DNA from: Streptomyces avicenniae
GTDB lineage: Bacteria > Actinomycetota > Actinomycetes > Streptomycetales > Streptomycetaceae
Direction of reading: 5' to 3'
Length of the DNA: 64,000 nt
Assembly: GCF_000719135.1 (NCBI RefSeq)
Contig: NZ_JOEK01000017.1
Location: forward strand, 1-64,000
Shown: positions 24,483-32,947 of the stretch, piece by piece
Layout: each line of letters starts with the position of its first letter
Position numbering within the stretch: position 1 is the first letter of the stretch
Position numbers and translations under genes: made by a program
Notes under the pieces: model-generated
Told to the model about the DNA's origin: nothing
The model's input: the letters and a program-made list of their open reading frames with translations, nothing else
Databases searched by the model: none

Positions 24483-25418
24483 ATGGACGTTCCGTCGGAA
24501 CCGCCACGGGACGCGGCGGCGGCCGAGCGGCGGCGTCTGATCGGCGTCGCCTACCGCCTGCTCGGCTCGCTCGCCGACGCGGAGGACGCCGTGCAGGAGA
24601 CGTACGCGCGCTGGTACGCCATGTCCGCGCGGCGCCGCGAGGAGGTCGTGTCCCCGGCCGCCTGGCTGACGACGGCCACCGCGCGCGTGTGCCTGGACGT
24701 GCTCGGCTCGGCGCGGGTGCGGCGCGAGCGGTACGTCGGGCAGTGGCTGCCCGAGCCGCTGCCGGGGGGCGGGGAGTGGGAGGAGGGGTGGGCGGGCGGC
24801 GGCACCGATCCGGCGGACCGGGTGACGCTGGACGAGTCGCTCGGCATGGCGTTCCTGGTCGTCCTGGACGCGATGACGCCGGCCGAGCGCGTCGCGTTCG
24901 TGCTGCACGACGTGTTCCGCTACCCGTTCGCCGAGGTGGCCGTGATCGTCGGGCGCACTCCCGCGGCCTGCCGCCAGTTGGCGTCGTCGGCCCGCCGCCG
25001 CCTGCGCGTGGCGCGGGAGTCGGCGACGCCGACGGCGCGGCGGGCGGCCGTCGTCCGGGAGTTCAAGGAGGCGTGGACGGCCGGGGACGTGGCGGCGCTG
25101 GTCGGGCTGCTCGACCCCGGGGCGACGGCGACCGGGGACGGCGGCGGGTTCGCGCCGTCCGAGCCGCGCCCGCTCGTGGGGGGTGAGCGGGTGGCGCAGG
25201 CGCTGGTGGCGCTCCTCGCCGGGGCGCCGCCAGGGCTGACGCTGCGCGAGCGCGCCGTGAACGGGCGGCCGGGGCTCGCCGCGCAGTTGGACGGCGTGAC
25301 CGTGATGGTGATGGCCCTGGACGTCGTCGGGGCGCGGATCAGGCACGTCTGGGCCGTGCTGAACCCCGAGAAGCTACGGGCCTGGACGGCGGACCACGAC
25401 CCGCCGCCCGTCAGCTGA
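24483..25418 (+). CDS. ECF41-like RNA polymerase sigma factor (SigJ type)
   Basis: The 311-residue protein has sigma region 2 (LIGVAYRLLGSLADAEDAVQ, ETYARWY; residues about 16-75), the linker WLPEPLPGG, and sigma region 4 (LDAMTPAERVAFVLHDVFRY; FAEVAVIVGRTPAACRQLASSARRRLR). A C-terminal SnoaL-like domain of about 110 residues ends with NPEKL, a variant of the NPDKL motif of this group. In ECF41 factors the C-terminal extension acts as a built-in anti-sigma/activator in place of a separate anti-sigma protein. ATG 24483 is chosen for domain fit; an upstream in-frame ATG at 24435 adds 16 poor-quality residues. It is divergent from doxX. Confidence 0.9.
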   Translation: MDVPSEPPRDAAAAERRRLIGVAYRLLGSLADAEDAVQETYARWYAMSARRREEVVSPAAWLTTATARVCLDVLGSARVRRERYVGQWLPEPLPGGGEWEEGWAGGGTDPADRVTLDESLGMAFLVVLDAMTPAERVAFVLHDVFRYPFAEVAVIVGRTPAACRQLASSARRRLRVARESATPTARRAAVVREFKEAWTAGDVAALVGLLDPGATATGDGGGFAPSEPRPLVGGERVAQALVALLAGAPPGLTLRERAVNGRPGLAAQLDGVTVMVMALDVVGARIRHVWAVLNPEKLRAWTADHDPPPVS

Positions 25419-25439
25419 GCCGCCCGGCGGGCGGGCCGC

Positions 25440-26603
25440 TCAGCCCCGCAGGTGCGCCGTGTCGTTGACGCGCCGGACGCTGGTGCCGCCGTCCGGCCAG
25501 TACGCGATCTCGGAGAGCCCGGCCGCCGACAGTTCGAGCCGGAACATGGCCGAGGGCGGGGCCCCGAGCGCCATGCACAGCAGCGACTTGATCGGCGTCA
25601 CATGGCTGACGACCAGCACCGTCCTGCCCGCGTGCCGCGCGATCGTCTTGTCGCGGGCGACGGCGGCGCGGCGCGCGACGGAGGTGAACGTCTCGCCGCC
25701 GGTCGGCCCCGTGTCGCCGCCGGGCGTGGCCAGCCACGCCTTCAGGTCGTCCGGGTACCGCTCCCCCGCCTCGGCGAACGTCAGGCCCTCCCAGGCGCCG
25801 AAGTCCGTCTCGCGCAGCCCCTCGTCGATGCGGATCTCCTGGCCGAGCCGCACGGCGACGGCCTCGGCCGTCTGGCGGCAGCGCGTCAGCGGCGAGCTGA
25901 CGATGCCCGCGACGCCCCCGGCGGCGGCGACCGCCTCGGCAGCCGCCGCGGCCTGCGCCAGGCCGGTCGCGGACAGCTCCGGGTCGGTGCCGCCGCTGCC
26001 GGAGAACCGCTTCTGCGGCGTCAGGGCCGTCTCGCCGTGCCGCAGCAGCAGGAACGTGGTGGCGGGCCCGTCGCCACCGCCCCAGCCGACGGCGGGTGTC
26101 TCGGGCAGCGGCTCGGGGTCGGCCAGTTCCGGGGTACGGGCGGCGGGCGGCTCGGCGGGACGCCACGCCTCGCCGCGCGCGCCCGCGTCCATCGCCTCGT
26201 TGGCGAGCCGGTCGGCGTGCTTGTTCCGCGCGCGCGGCATCCACTCGTACGTGACGGCGCCCGCCGGGAAGATCTCGCGCGCCTCCATGGCGAGGGGCCG
26301 CATGTCGGGGTGCTTGATCTTCCAGCGGCCCGACATCTGTTCGACCACGAGCTTGGAGTCCATGCGGACGCGCACGGCGGCGTCGGGCGCGAGCGCGTGG
26401 GCGGCCCGGAGCCCGGCGATGAGCCCGCGGTACTCGGCGACGTTGTTGGTGCACGTGCCGAGGTAGGCGGCGGTCTCCGCGAGGACCTCGCCGGTCACCG
26501 CGTCGAGGACGAGCGCGCCGTAACCGGCGGGCCCCGGGTTGCCGCGGGAGCCGCCGTCGGCCTCGACGACGAGCCTGCGCCCGCCCGGCGCCGCGCCGCT
26601 CAC
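25440..26603 (-). CDS. Bifunctional RNase HI / histidine phosphatase
   Basis: This is a 387-residue fusion. The N-terminal RNase HI domain (residues about 8-140) has all four acidic residues: EADGGSRGNPG, NNVAEYRGLIAG, RMDSKLVVEQM and NKHADRLANEAM. A linker of about 45 residues leads to a phosphoglycerate-mutase-like domain (about 185-385) with RHGETALTPQ, SSPLTRCRQTAE, ETDFGAWEGL and SHVTPIKSLL. The homologue Rv2228c of Mycobacterium tuberculosis has RNase HI and alpha-ribazole phosphatase (CobC) activities, so this protein may join RNA/DNA hybrid removal with a step of cobalamin assembly. The start overlaps the end of the zinc-ribbon gene by four bases. Confidence 0.93.
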   Translation of the reverse strand: MSGAAPGGRRLVVEADGGSRGNPGPAGYGALVLDAVTGEVLAETAAYLGTCTNNVAEYRGLIAGLRAAHALAPDAAVRVRMDSKLVVEQMSGRWKIKHPDMRPLAMEAREIFPAGAVTYEWMPRARNKHADRLANEAMDAGARGEAWRPAEPPAARTPELADPEPLPETPAVGWGGGDGPATTFLLLRHGETALTPQKRFSGSGGTDPELSATGLAQAAAAAEAVAAAGGVAGIVSSPLTRCRQTAEAVAVRLGQEIRIDEGLRETDFGAWEGLTFAEAGERYPDDLKAWLATPGGDTGPTGGETFTSVARRAAVARDKTIARHAGRTVLVVSHVTPIKSLLCMALGAPPSAMFRLELSAAGLSEIAYWPDGGTSVRRVNDTAHLRG

Positions 26604-27343
26604 AGGCCGGACTCGGTGGCGCGCACCAGGATGCGGCGGCAGTTCTCGCAGCGGACGACGGCGTCGGCGGGCGCGGCCCGCACCTCGTTCAGCTCGGTGA
26701 TGTTGAGTTCGAGGCGGCAGCCCTCGCAGCGGCGCTGGCGCAGGCGCGCGGCGCCGACGCCGCCCTGCTGCTCGCGCAGCTTGTCGTAGAGCTTCAGGAG
26801 GTCGGCCGGGATCGTCGCGGCGAGGCGGGCGCGGTCGGCGCGTACGGTGTCGGCCTCGGCGTCGATCTCCGCCGTGGCGGCGTCGCGGCGCTTGGTCGCG
26901 TCCTCCGCGTTGTGCTCGGAGTCCTCGACGCGCGCGGTGAACTCGGTGACGCGGGCCTGGGCGGTCTCCTGGCGTTCCATGATCTCCAGGACGACGTTCT
27001 CCAGCGCGTCCTGGCGGCGGGCGAGGGAGGCGATCTCGCTCTGGAGCCCGGAGAGGTCCTTGGGGTTGGTGACGAGGCCGGAGTCCAGGCGCTGCTGGTC
27101 GCGGGCGGCGCGCTGGCGCACCTGGTCCACGTCCTGCTCGGCCTTGGTCTGCTCGCGGACGGTGTCGCTCTCCTCGGTCCTGGCGGCGACGAGGAGGGCG
27201 CGCAGCTGCGTCAGCTCGCTCTCCGCGGCGCGGATCTCGGCGTGTTCCGGCAGGTGGGCGCGGCGGTGGGCGAGCTGAGTGAGCCGGACGTCGAGGTCCT
27301 GGACGTCCAGCAGCCGGATCTGATCGGCGGGCGCGGCGTTCAG
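26600..27343 (-). CDS. C4-type zinc-ribbon coiled-coil protein, apparent CTG start
   Basis: The 247-residue protein begins (L)NAAPADQIRLLDVQDLDVRL, followed by a long coiled coil (residues about 30-190) and a C-terminal zinc ribbon (CEGC and CENC). It is conserved in actinobacteria between nif3 and the RNase H gene. Related mycobacterial proteins are described as zinc-ribbon factors, but the role is unsettled. The family N-terminus aligns with a CTG codon at 27343 that has AGAGGAG seven bases upstream. There is no in-frame ATG, GTG or TTG nearby, so initiation at CTG seems likely. The next in-frame ATG upstream would lie inside the nif3 gene. Confidence 0.88.
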   Translation of the reverse strand: MNAAPADQIRLLDVQDLDVRLTQLAHRRAHLPEHAEIRAAESELTQLRALLVAARTEESDTVREQTKAEQDVDQVRQRAARDQQRLDSGLVTNPKDLSGLQSEIASLARRQDALENVVLEIMERQETAQARVTEFTARVEDSEHNAEDATKRRDAATAEIDAEADTVRADRARLAATIPADLLKLYDKLREQQGGVGAARLRQRRCEGCRLELNITELNEVRAAPADAVVRCENCRRILVRATESGL

Positions 27344-27431
27344 TTGGGGGCTCCTCTGCTCGGGCTGTGCTGGTGCGCGGCGGATGTCGGTATGAGGCGG
27401 TACGGGGGTGGTGCGGGGGTGGGGGCGGCCG

Positions 27432-28271
27432 TCATGGCGCGGTGGGGGGTGACGGACGGTGGATGAGCCAGGGGTCGGTGACCCGCTGGGACACGTGGGT
27501 GCGCAGGCCCCAACCGGCCTGTTCCGAGAGGGCGTCGAGCTGGGCAGCCGCCTGGACGCACCAGGGGGACTCGGTGGCCCAGTGGGCGGCGTCCACGAGG
27601 ACGAGGGGCGAGTGTTCACGCGCCTCGGACACCGGGTGGTGGCGCAGGTCGGCGGTGAGGAACGCGTCAACGCCCGCCGCGCGTACGGCGTCGAAGAGGC
27701 TGTCGCCCGAGCCGCCGCAGACGGCGACGGTGCGGATCGGCAGGTCGGCGGGGCCGGTGGCGCGGATGCCCTGGACGGTGGCGGGCAGGCGCCGCGCGGC
27801 GAGGGCGCTGAGGGAGGCGAGGTCGAGGGGGCCGTCCGGTTCGCAGATCCGGCCGAGGCCGCGCCGTCCGGCGGGGTCGGCCGGGTCGGGGACGAGGGGG
27901 CCGGTGACGCGCAGGCCGAGCGCGGCGGCGAGGGCGTCGGAGACGCCGGGGTCGGCGCGGTCGGCGTTGGTGTGCGCGACGTGGAGGGCGACTCCGGCGC
28001 GGATCAGCGTGTGGACGACGCGGCCCTTGAACGTGTCGGCCGCGACGGTGGTGGTGCCGCGCAGGTAGAGCGGGTGGTGGGTGACGAGGAGGTCGGCGCC
28101 GAGCGCGACGGCCTCGTCGGCGATCTCCTGCACCGGATCGACGGCGAACAGGACGCGCGTCACCTCGGCGTCGGGGTCGCCGCAGACGGGCCCGACGGCG
28201 TCCCAGCCCTCGGCCAGCGCGCGGGGCCACAGGCCGTCGAGCGCGGCGATCACGTCGGAGAGTACGGGCAC
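27432..28271 (-). CDS. Nif3-like dinuclear metal centre protein
   Basis: The 279-residue protein has the Nif3/YbgI metal-binding motifs: VTHHPLYLRG near residue 64, VAHTNADRA near 98, and DLRHHPVSEA and DAAHWATES in the C-terminal part. Members form toroidal hexamers with two metal ions; some act as GTP cyclohydrolase I type 1B, and the function in actinobacteria is unproven. It lies upstream of the zinc-ribbon gene (88-base gap) and the RNase H fusion on the same strand, the usual actinobacterial order. Confidence 0.93.
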   Translation of the reverse strand: MPVLSDVIAALDGLWPRALAEGWDAVGPVCGDPDAEVTRVLFAVDPVQEIADEAVALGADLLVTHHPLYLRGTTTVAADTFKGRVVHTLIRAGVALHVAHTNADRADPGVSDALAAALGLRVTGPLVPDPADPAGRRGLGRICEPDGPLDLASLSALAARRLPATVQGIRATGPADLPIRTVAVCGGSGDSLFDAVRAAGVDAFLTADLRHHPVSEAREHSPLVLVDAAHWATESPWCVQAAAQLDALSEQAGWGLRTHVSQRVTDPWLIHRPSPPTAP

Positions 28272-28435
28272 GGGCCCAGGCTACCCGCCCCGGAGCGGCC
28301 TCCCGCCGGGGAACCGGCGGGTGCGGGGCGGGCGGTGCCCGGGGCGTCGCCCGGCGGGCCGGGTACGCGCGTCTTGCCCGGATTCGGGAGGAGAAGCACA
28401 AAGGGCCCCAGTTGATCATGCTGTTCGAGCAACTG

Positions 28436-28451
28436 TCACCCTTCCGTGTGA
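28436..28451. repeat. Imperfect dyad TCACCC-N4-GTGTGA
   Basis: Fifteen of sixteen bases match the perfect dyad at 3567-3582 (TCACCC, TTCC, then GTGTGA instead of GGGTGA). It lies in the 28272-28564 gap, about 115 bases before the gene at 28565. AGTTG and CAACT arms nearby (28410-28434) could form a stem. The role is unknown. Confidence 0.4.
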
Positions 28452-28564
28452 AGGAGGACCGGCAGAGTTGTTCGGCCGGTGGCCCGAAATCTAGCGTCCT
28501 CGGTGGAGGTACCCCCCTCTGGTCCCACTTGTCCCGACAGGCCCGCAGGAAGCAGGAGAGTGCG

Positions 28565-29833
28565 ATGACGGTCACGGCCCCGCCGGGGTGGCGGCCCGCG
28601 CCTTTGGTGATGTCGCCCGACGGCGCGTACGCGGCCCGGCTCGCGGGCGGTGACGGCGGGTGGTGTCCGGAGCGCTGGACGCTGGACGGCCCCGAGCCGT
28701 ACGCCGTCCGCCTGCCGGGGAACCAGCCGGAGGAGCCGGACAGCGCCCTGGTGCCGCTGGCGGACGGGCGGGTGCTGATCGGGCGGCGCGCGGACGGCAG
28801 GTGCCACTTCTCGCTGCTGTACCCGTCGGGCCCCGAGACGGGTGAACTGCCCCTGGGCGCCGTGGACTGCGAGCGGCTGACGCTGCTGCCGGCCGCGCCG
28901 GACGGGACGCGGGTGTACGCGCTGGCGCCCCGCGCCAGGGACGCGGCGACCGGCCTGTCGGGGACGGCCCTGTGGCTGGTGTGCGGCGGCGCGTTCGGGC
29001 CCGAGCTGGTGACGGTGCTGCCCGGGCCGTGCTCGGGCGGCGCCTGGCTGGACCGGCAGGGGCGGCTGCTGGCGCTCGACCACACGGACGGGCGGGGGCG
29101 GACGCGCGCGGTGACCGTGGACGTGCGGCGCGGCGGCGGGCCGACCGAGCTGCTGCGGATCGCCGAGGACAGCAACGACCGGCTGCTGCTGGCCGATCCG
29201 GACAGCGGGCTGCTGATGGTGCGCTCGGACGCGCCGGGCGAGGACCGGATCGGGTGGGCCGTGCTGGGCAGCCACCGGCCCGTGCGGTTCCCCGAGGCGC
29301 TGCGGGAGGACGGGGCGCGGATGACGCCGTTCGCGGCGCAGCCGGGGCAGGTGCTGGTGCCGGAGGACTGCGGTGTGGCGCTGCGGATGACGGCGGCCGA
29401 GGGGGAATGGGTCGCGGTGTGGCGGCCGGGCGAGCGGGAGCTGCGTCATGTGACGCCGCCGCGCGGCTGGTTGAGCGGGGCGGGGCGGTGGACGGTGGAG
29501 GGCGAGCTGCTGCTGCCGTTCAGCACGGAGGCGGCGCCGTGCGGCCTGTCGCGGCTGCCCGCGCTGGGCTCGCGCCGGGAGCACGGGACGGGCGGCGAGC
29601 TGTACGGCTGGGGCGGCGGGGCGACGGCCAGGGGGACGGGCGCGGGCCCTGGCGGCGAGCAGGGCCGGGCGGCGGGCCAGGAGGCGGCGGAGGCCGCGCC
29701 GGGGCCCGGGGAGGGGGCGCCGCCCGCGCCGGTCCCGGCGTACCTGACGCAGGTCTCGCCGAACCTGTACGTGACGGCGACCGCGCCGCGGGCCGCGAAG
29801 CCCGTGCCGTTGCAGCAGGCGCCGCTGGCCTGA
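28565..29833 (+). CDS. Conserved Streptomyces protein of unknown function, propeller-like
   Basis: The 422-residue protein starts at an ATG with AGGAGAG five bases upstream. Repeating short beta-rich segments of the form 'DGRVLIGRRADGRCHF', 'DRQGRLLALDHTDG' and 'RIAEDSNDRLLLADPDSG' look like a WD- or YVTN-like propeller across residues 1-340, but I do not recognise the family. An Ala/Gly-rich linker (about 345-390) precedes a short ordered tail (YLTQVSPNLYVTATAPRAAK). No signal peptide or membrane helix is visible, so it is probably cytoplasmic. It stands alone, with the SulP gene convergent from the right. Confidence 0.7.
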   Translation: MTVTAPPGWRPAPLVMSPDGAYAARLAGGDGGWCPERWTLDGPEPYAVRLPGNQPEEPDSALVPLADGRVLIGRRADGRCHFSLLYPSGPETGELPLGAVDCERLTLLPAAPDGTRVYALAPRARDAATGLSGTALWLVCGGAFGPELVTVLPGPCSGGAWLDRQGRLLALDHTDGRGRTRAVTVDVRRGGGPTELLRIAEDSNDRLLLADPDSGLLMVRSDAPGEDRIGWAVLGSHRPVRFPEALREDGARMTPFAAQPGQVLVPEDCGVALRMTAAEGEWVAVWRPGERELRHVTPPRGWLSGAGRWTVEGELLLPFSTEAAPCGLSRLPALGSRREHGTGGELYGWGGGATARGTGAGPGGEQGRAAGQEAAEAAPGPGEGAPPAPVPAYLTQVSPNLYVTATAPRAAKPVPLQQAPLA

Positions 29834-29863
29834 GACGGGCGGGGCGGGAGCCTCGGCGCCCCC

Positions 29864-31627
29864 TCAGCGCGAAGCCTCGACGGGATCGGCGGGATCGGCG
29901 GGACCGTCGGACGGGGCGGACGGGTCGGCGGGGCCGGAAGGCGCCGGGAGCAGCCCCGCCTTGTGCAGGTGGGCGCGGGCTCCGGCGACGGCGTGCGGCG
30001 TGGTCGCGTACTCCTGCCCCTCGAAGCGCAGCAGGTCTAGGGCGCCGACGGACGCGAGGGTACGGCGCTGGTCCGGCCGCGTCCCCGAGGCCAGCACGAC
30101 GATGCCGCGCCGGTTCAGCTCCCGCACGGCGTCCTTGAGGACCAGCGCGCCGGTGGCGTCCATGGTGGTGACCCGCGACATGCGCAGGATCACCACGCGG
30201 GCGTCGGCGACCTCGGAGAGTTCGAGCAGGGAGCGGTGGGCGCCGGCGAAGAACAGCGGCCCGTCGATCCGGTAGGCCACGATGTGCTCGGCCAACAGGG
30301 CGCGTTCCTCCTCGCCGTGCTCGCCTGGCAGGTCGGCCTTGAGGTCGATCCGCTCCATGCGGGCCTGGGCGGCGACCGCGCGCAGGGCCAGGGCGCCCGC
30401 GACGACCAGGCCGATGACGACCGCCTGGACGACGTCGAGCGCGAGGGTGGCGAGCGCGGTCAGCGCCAGCACGACCGCGTCGGAGCGGGTCGCGCGGGCC
30501 ATGGCGCGCAGCGCGCCGATCTCCACCATGCGGATCGCGGTGGCCAGCAGCACCCCGGCCAGCGCGGCGAGCGGGATGTGGGAGACGAGGGGCGCGGCGG
30601 CGAGGACGACGACCGCGAGGACGGCGGCGTGCGTGAGGGCGGCGAGCCGGGAGGTGGCGCCGGTACGGACGTTGACGGCGGTACGGGCGATGGCCGCCGT
30701 GGCGGGGATGCCGCCGAAGAGCGGGGCGGCCAGGTTCGCGACGCCCTGGCCGAACAGTTCCTTGTCCGGGTCGTGCTTCTGCCCGGTCGTCATGCCGTCC
30801 GCGACGGCGGCGGACAGCAGCGACTCAAGCGCGGCGAGCGCGGCCACCGCGACGGCGGGGGCGAGCAGCGAGCCGAGCGCGGACACGTCGAGGAAGGCCA
30901 GCGAGGGGGCGGGCAGTCCGGACGGCAGGTCCCCGATGGGGGGCGCCGCGTCCAGGCCGAAGAACTGGGCGGCCAGGGTCGCGGCGGCGACCGCGACGAC
31001 GGAGAACGGGACGGTGGGCCGCCACCGGGCGCCGAGCAGCATCACGGCGGCCACGGCGAGGGTGAGCGCGAGGGCCGTCCAGTTGGGGGCGTGCGTGAAC
31101 TCCTCGACGGCCCGCCAGGTCACCACGAGGACCCGATCGCCTTCCGGCACGGGCACCCCGAGGGCGTTCGGGACCTGTTGCAGGCCGATGACGCAGGCGA
31201 TGCCGAGGGTGAAGCCCTCGACCACCGGGGCCGGGATGTACCGCGTGTACCGGCCCGCCCGCAGCAGCGCGAGCCCGATCAGCAGCGCACCGGCCATCAG
31301 CCCGACGGTCAGCACACCGCCGGGCCCGTGCTGGGCGACGATCGGCATGAGGACGACCGTCATCGCCCCGGTCGGGCCGGAGACCTGGAGGTGGGAGCCG
31401 CCGAACAGCGCGGCGAGCGCGCCCGCGACCACGGCGGTGGCGAGGCCCGCCTCGGCGCCGAGTCCTGAGGAGACGCCGAAGCCGAGCGCGAGCGGCAGCG
31501 CCACGACGGCGACGGTGAGACCGGCCAGCAGGTCACGGCGCGGGTTGCGGCCCATGGCGGCGAGGTCGGCGCGGGCGGGCAGCAGCGCGGCGACCCGGCG
31601 CCAGGGCCGGGCGAAGGGCGTGCTCAC
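29864..31627 (-). CDS. SulP-family anion transporter with STAS domain
   Basis: The 587-residue protein has about 11 membrane helices starting at LLAGLTVAVVALPLALGFGV (about residue 35), with family motifs QVSGPTGAMTV and LFGQGVANLAAPLFGGIPAT. A cytoplasmic STAS domain follows (about 445-550; VVILRMSRVTTMDATGALVL). SulP proteins carry sulfate, bicarbonate or other anions. The C-terminus is a Pro/Asp repeat-like tail (PSGPADPSAPSDGPADPADP). It starts at a GTG that overlaps the ArsR stop (GTGA), so the two form one transcript, presumably controlled by that ArsR. Confidence 0.92.
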   Translation of the reverse strand: MSTPFARPWRRVAALLPARADLAAMGRNPRRDLLAGLTVAVVALPLALGFGVSSGLGAEAGLATAVVAGALAALFGGSHLQVSGPTGAMTVVLMPIVAQHGPGGVLTVGLMAGALLIGLALLRAGRYTRYIPAPVVEGFTLGIACVIGLQQVPNALGVPVPEGDRVLVVTWRAVEEFTHAPNWTALALTLAVAAVMLLGARWRPTVPFSVVAVAAATLAAQFFGLDAAPPIGDLPSGLPAPSLAFLDVSALGSLLAPAVAVAALAALESLLSAAVADGMTTGQKHDPDKELFGQGVANLAAPLFGGIPATAAIARTAVNVRTGATSRLAALTHAAVLAVVVLAAAPLVSHIPLAALAGVLLATAIRMVEIGALRAMARATRSDAVVLALTALATLALDVVQAVVIGLVVAGALALRAVAAQARMERIDLKADLPGEHGEEERALLAEHIVAYRIDGPLFFAGAHRSLLELSEVADARVVILRMSRVTTMDATGALVLKDAVRELNRRGIVVLASGTRPDQRRTLASVGALDLLRFEGQEYATTPHAVAGARAHLHKAGLLPAPSGPADPSAPSDGPADPADPVEASR

Positions 31628-31974
31628 CGGCTGGTGACCTCGGCTTCCCGCAGCTCCTCAAGGAGCACGTTCTGCCCGGCGAGCATCTCGGTCAGGATGC
31701 GCCGCGCGGCCCGCATCAGGTCCGCCACGTCGCCACCGGCCAGCTCGTAGACGACGCTGGAGCCCTCCCGCGTCGAGGTGACGATGCCGGAGCGGCGCAG
31801 GACGGCCAGCTGCTGGGAGAGCGCCGAGGGCTCGACCTCGATCTCGGCCAGCAGGTCCCGCACCGGCATCGGCCCGCCTTGCAGGAGCTCCAGCACGCGG
31901 ATGCGGACCGGGTGCCCGAGCATCCGGAAGAACTCGGCCTTGGCCTGGTACAGCGGGACCGGCACGGCCTCCAC
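31624..31974 (-). CDS. ArsR-family regulator
   Basis: The 116-residue winged-helix regulator has KAEFFRMLGHPVRIRVLELL, then VRDLLAEIEVEPSALSQQLA as the recognition helix, and the wing GIVTSTREGSSVVYELA. No cysteine-based metal site is present (the protein has no cysteine), so it is not a classical metal sensor and may sense an anion or redox state. It is coupled to the SulP gene. An 8-6-8 palindrome lies 49 bases upstream of its ATG, a likely autoregulatory operator. Confidence 0.9.
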   Translation of the reverse strand: MEAVPVPLYQAKAEFFRMLGHPVRIRVLELLQGGPMPVRDLLAEIEVEPSALSQQLAVLRRSGIVTSTREGSSVVYELAGGDVADLMRAARRILTEMLAGQNVLLEELREAEVTSR

Positions 31975-32022
31975 CTCTCCTCGTCGCGGCTTCCTGGGGA
32001 TACGGCCATCACAGCATGTGGT

Positions 32023-32044
32023 GAATTGCAGAATTTTGCAATTC
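32023..32044. promoter_or_regulatory. Palindromic operator upstream of arsR-sulP
   Basis: GAATTGCA, six bases, TGCAATTC: a perfect 8-bp dyad in an AT-rich island of otherwise GC-rich DNA. It lies 49 bases upstream of the arsR start and 100 bases from the divergent methyltransferase gene. Both position and form fit an ArsR operator. Confidence 0.7.
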
Positions 32045-32144
32045 GTGGATCGGCGGCGGGGAACAGGACCCCACCCCCGTGCCGCCCGACGCCCGCGGGT
32101 AGGGCAGCATGTGGGCGTACGCCGGGGGGACCGCAGGGGGAAGT

Positions 32145-32786
32145 GTGGCTGACGACACGGACGTCTTCGCGGCGTTCGGGGCGGCGCGGGGCTTCATGCC
32201 GCCCGACGAGGGCCGCGCGCTGTACGCGGCGGCCCGTGACGCGGCCGGTCTGGGGCTGCCGCTGCTGGAGATCGGCAGCTACTGCGGCCGGTCCACGCTG
32301 CTGCTGGCCGACGCCGCGCGCCGCGCGGGGACGGTGGCCGTCACCGTGGACCACCACCGGGGCAGCGAGGAGCAGCAGCCCGGCCAGGAGTTCCACGACG
32401 CGGACCTGCTCGACCCGGCGGACGCGGGCCGTCTCGACACGCTCCCGCACTTCCGGCGCACGGTCGCGGACGCCGGGCTCGAACCGCACGTGATCGCCGT
32501 CGTGGGACGCTCCGCGCAGGCCGCGGCGGCGCTCGGCGGGCGCTTCGGCCTGGTGTTCATCGACGGCGGGCACACGGACGCGCACGCGACCGCGGACTAC
32601 GAGGGCTGGGCGCCGAAGCTCGCCGAGGGCGGGCTGCTGGTGATCCACGACGTGTTCCCCGACCCGTCGGACGGCGGGCAGCCGCCGTACCGTGTATGGC
32701 GGCGGGCGGTGCGCAGCGGGGCTTTCACGGCGCTGCGCGGCTGCCGCTCGCTGCGCGTACTGCGGCGTACGGGACCGGGGGTCTGA
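32145..32786 (+). CDS. Class I SAM-dependent methyltransferase
   Basis: The 213-residue protein has a Rossmann SAM-binding start (LPLLEIGSYCGRSTLLLADA, a GxxxGxS variant of motif I) and motif LVFIDGGHTDAHATADYEGW, with VIHDVF downstream, as in class I O-methyltransferase-like proteins (Pfam Methyltransf_24 pattern). The substrate is unknown. GTG 32145 is chosen because GGGGGAA lies just upstream; an ATG at 32109 would add 12 Gly-rich residues. It is divergent from arsR-sulP. Confidence 0.85.
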   Translation: MADDTDVFAAFGAARGFMPPDEGRALYAAARDAAGLGLPLLEIGSYCGRSTLLLADAARRAGTVAVTVDHHRGSEEQQPGQEFHDADLLDPADAGRLDTLPHFRRTVADAGLEPHVIAVVGRSAQAAAALGGRFGLVFIDGGHTDAHATADYEGWAPKLAEGGLLVIHDVFPDPSDGGQPPYRVWRRAVRSGAFTALRGCRSLRVLRRTGPGV

Positions 32787-32947
32787 CCTGTGCAACAGGC
32801 CGTATCGGGGCAGGTCACGACCTCATCACAAGCGTGTCGTGTCGGAAACAGTACGTACATCCCCCGGATCGCGCGCGGGCGGCGTCCGTACGATGGGCCC
32901 ACCCTTTTCGACCTGACCATGACGACGAGAACGGCAAAGGATCAGAC

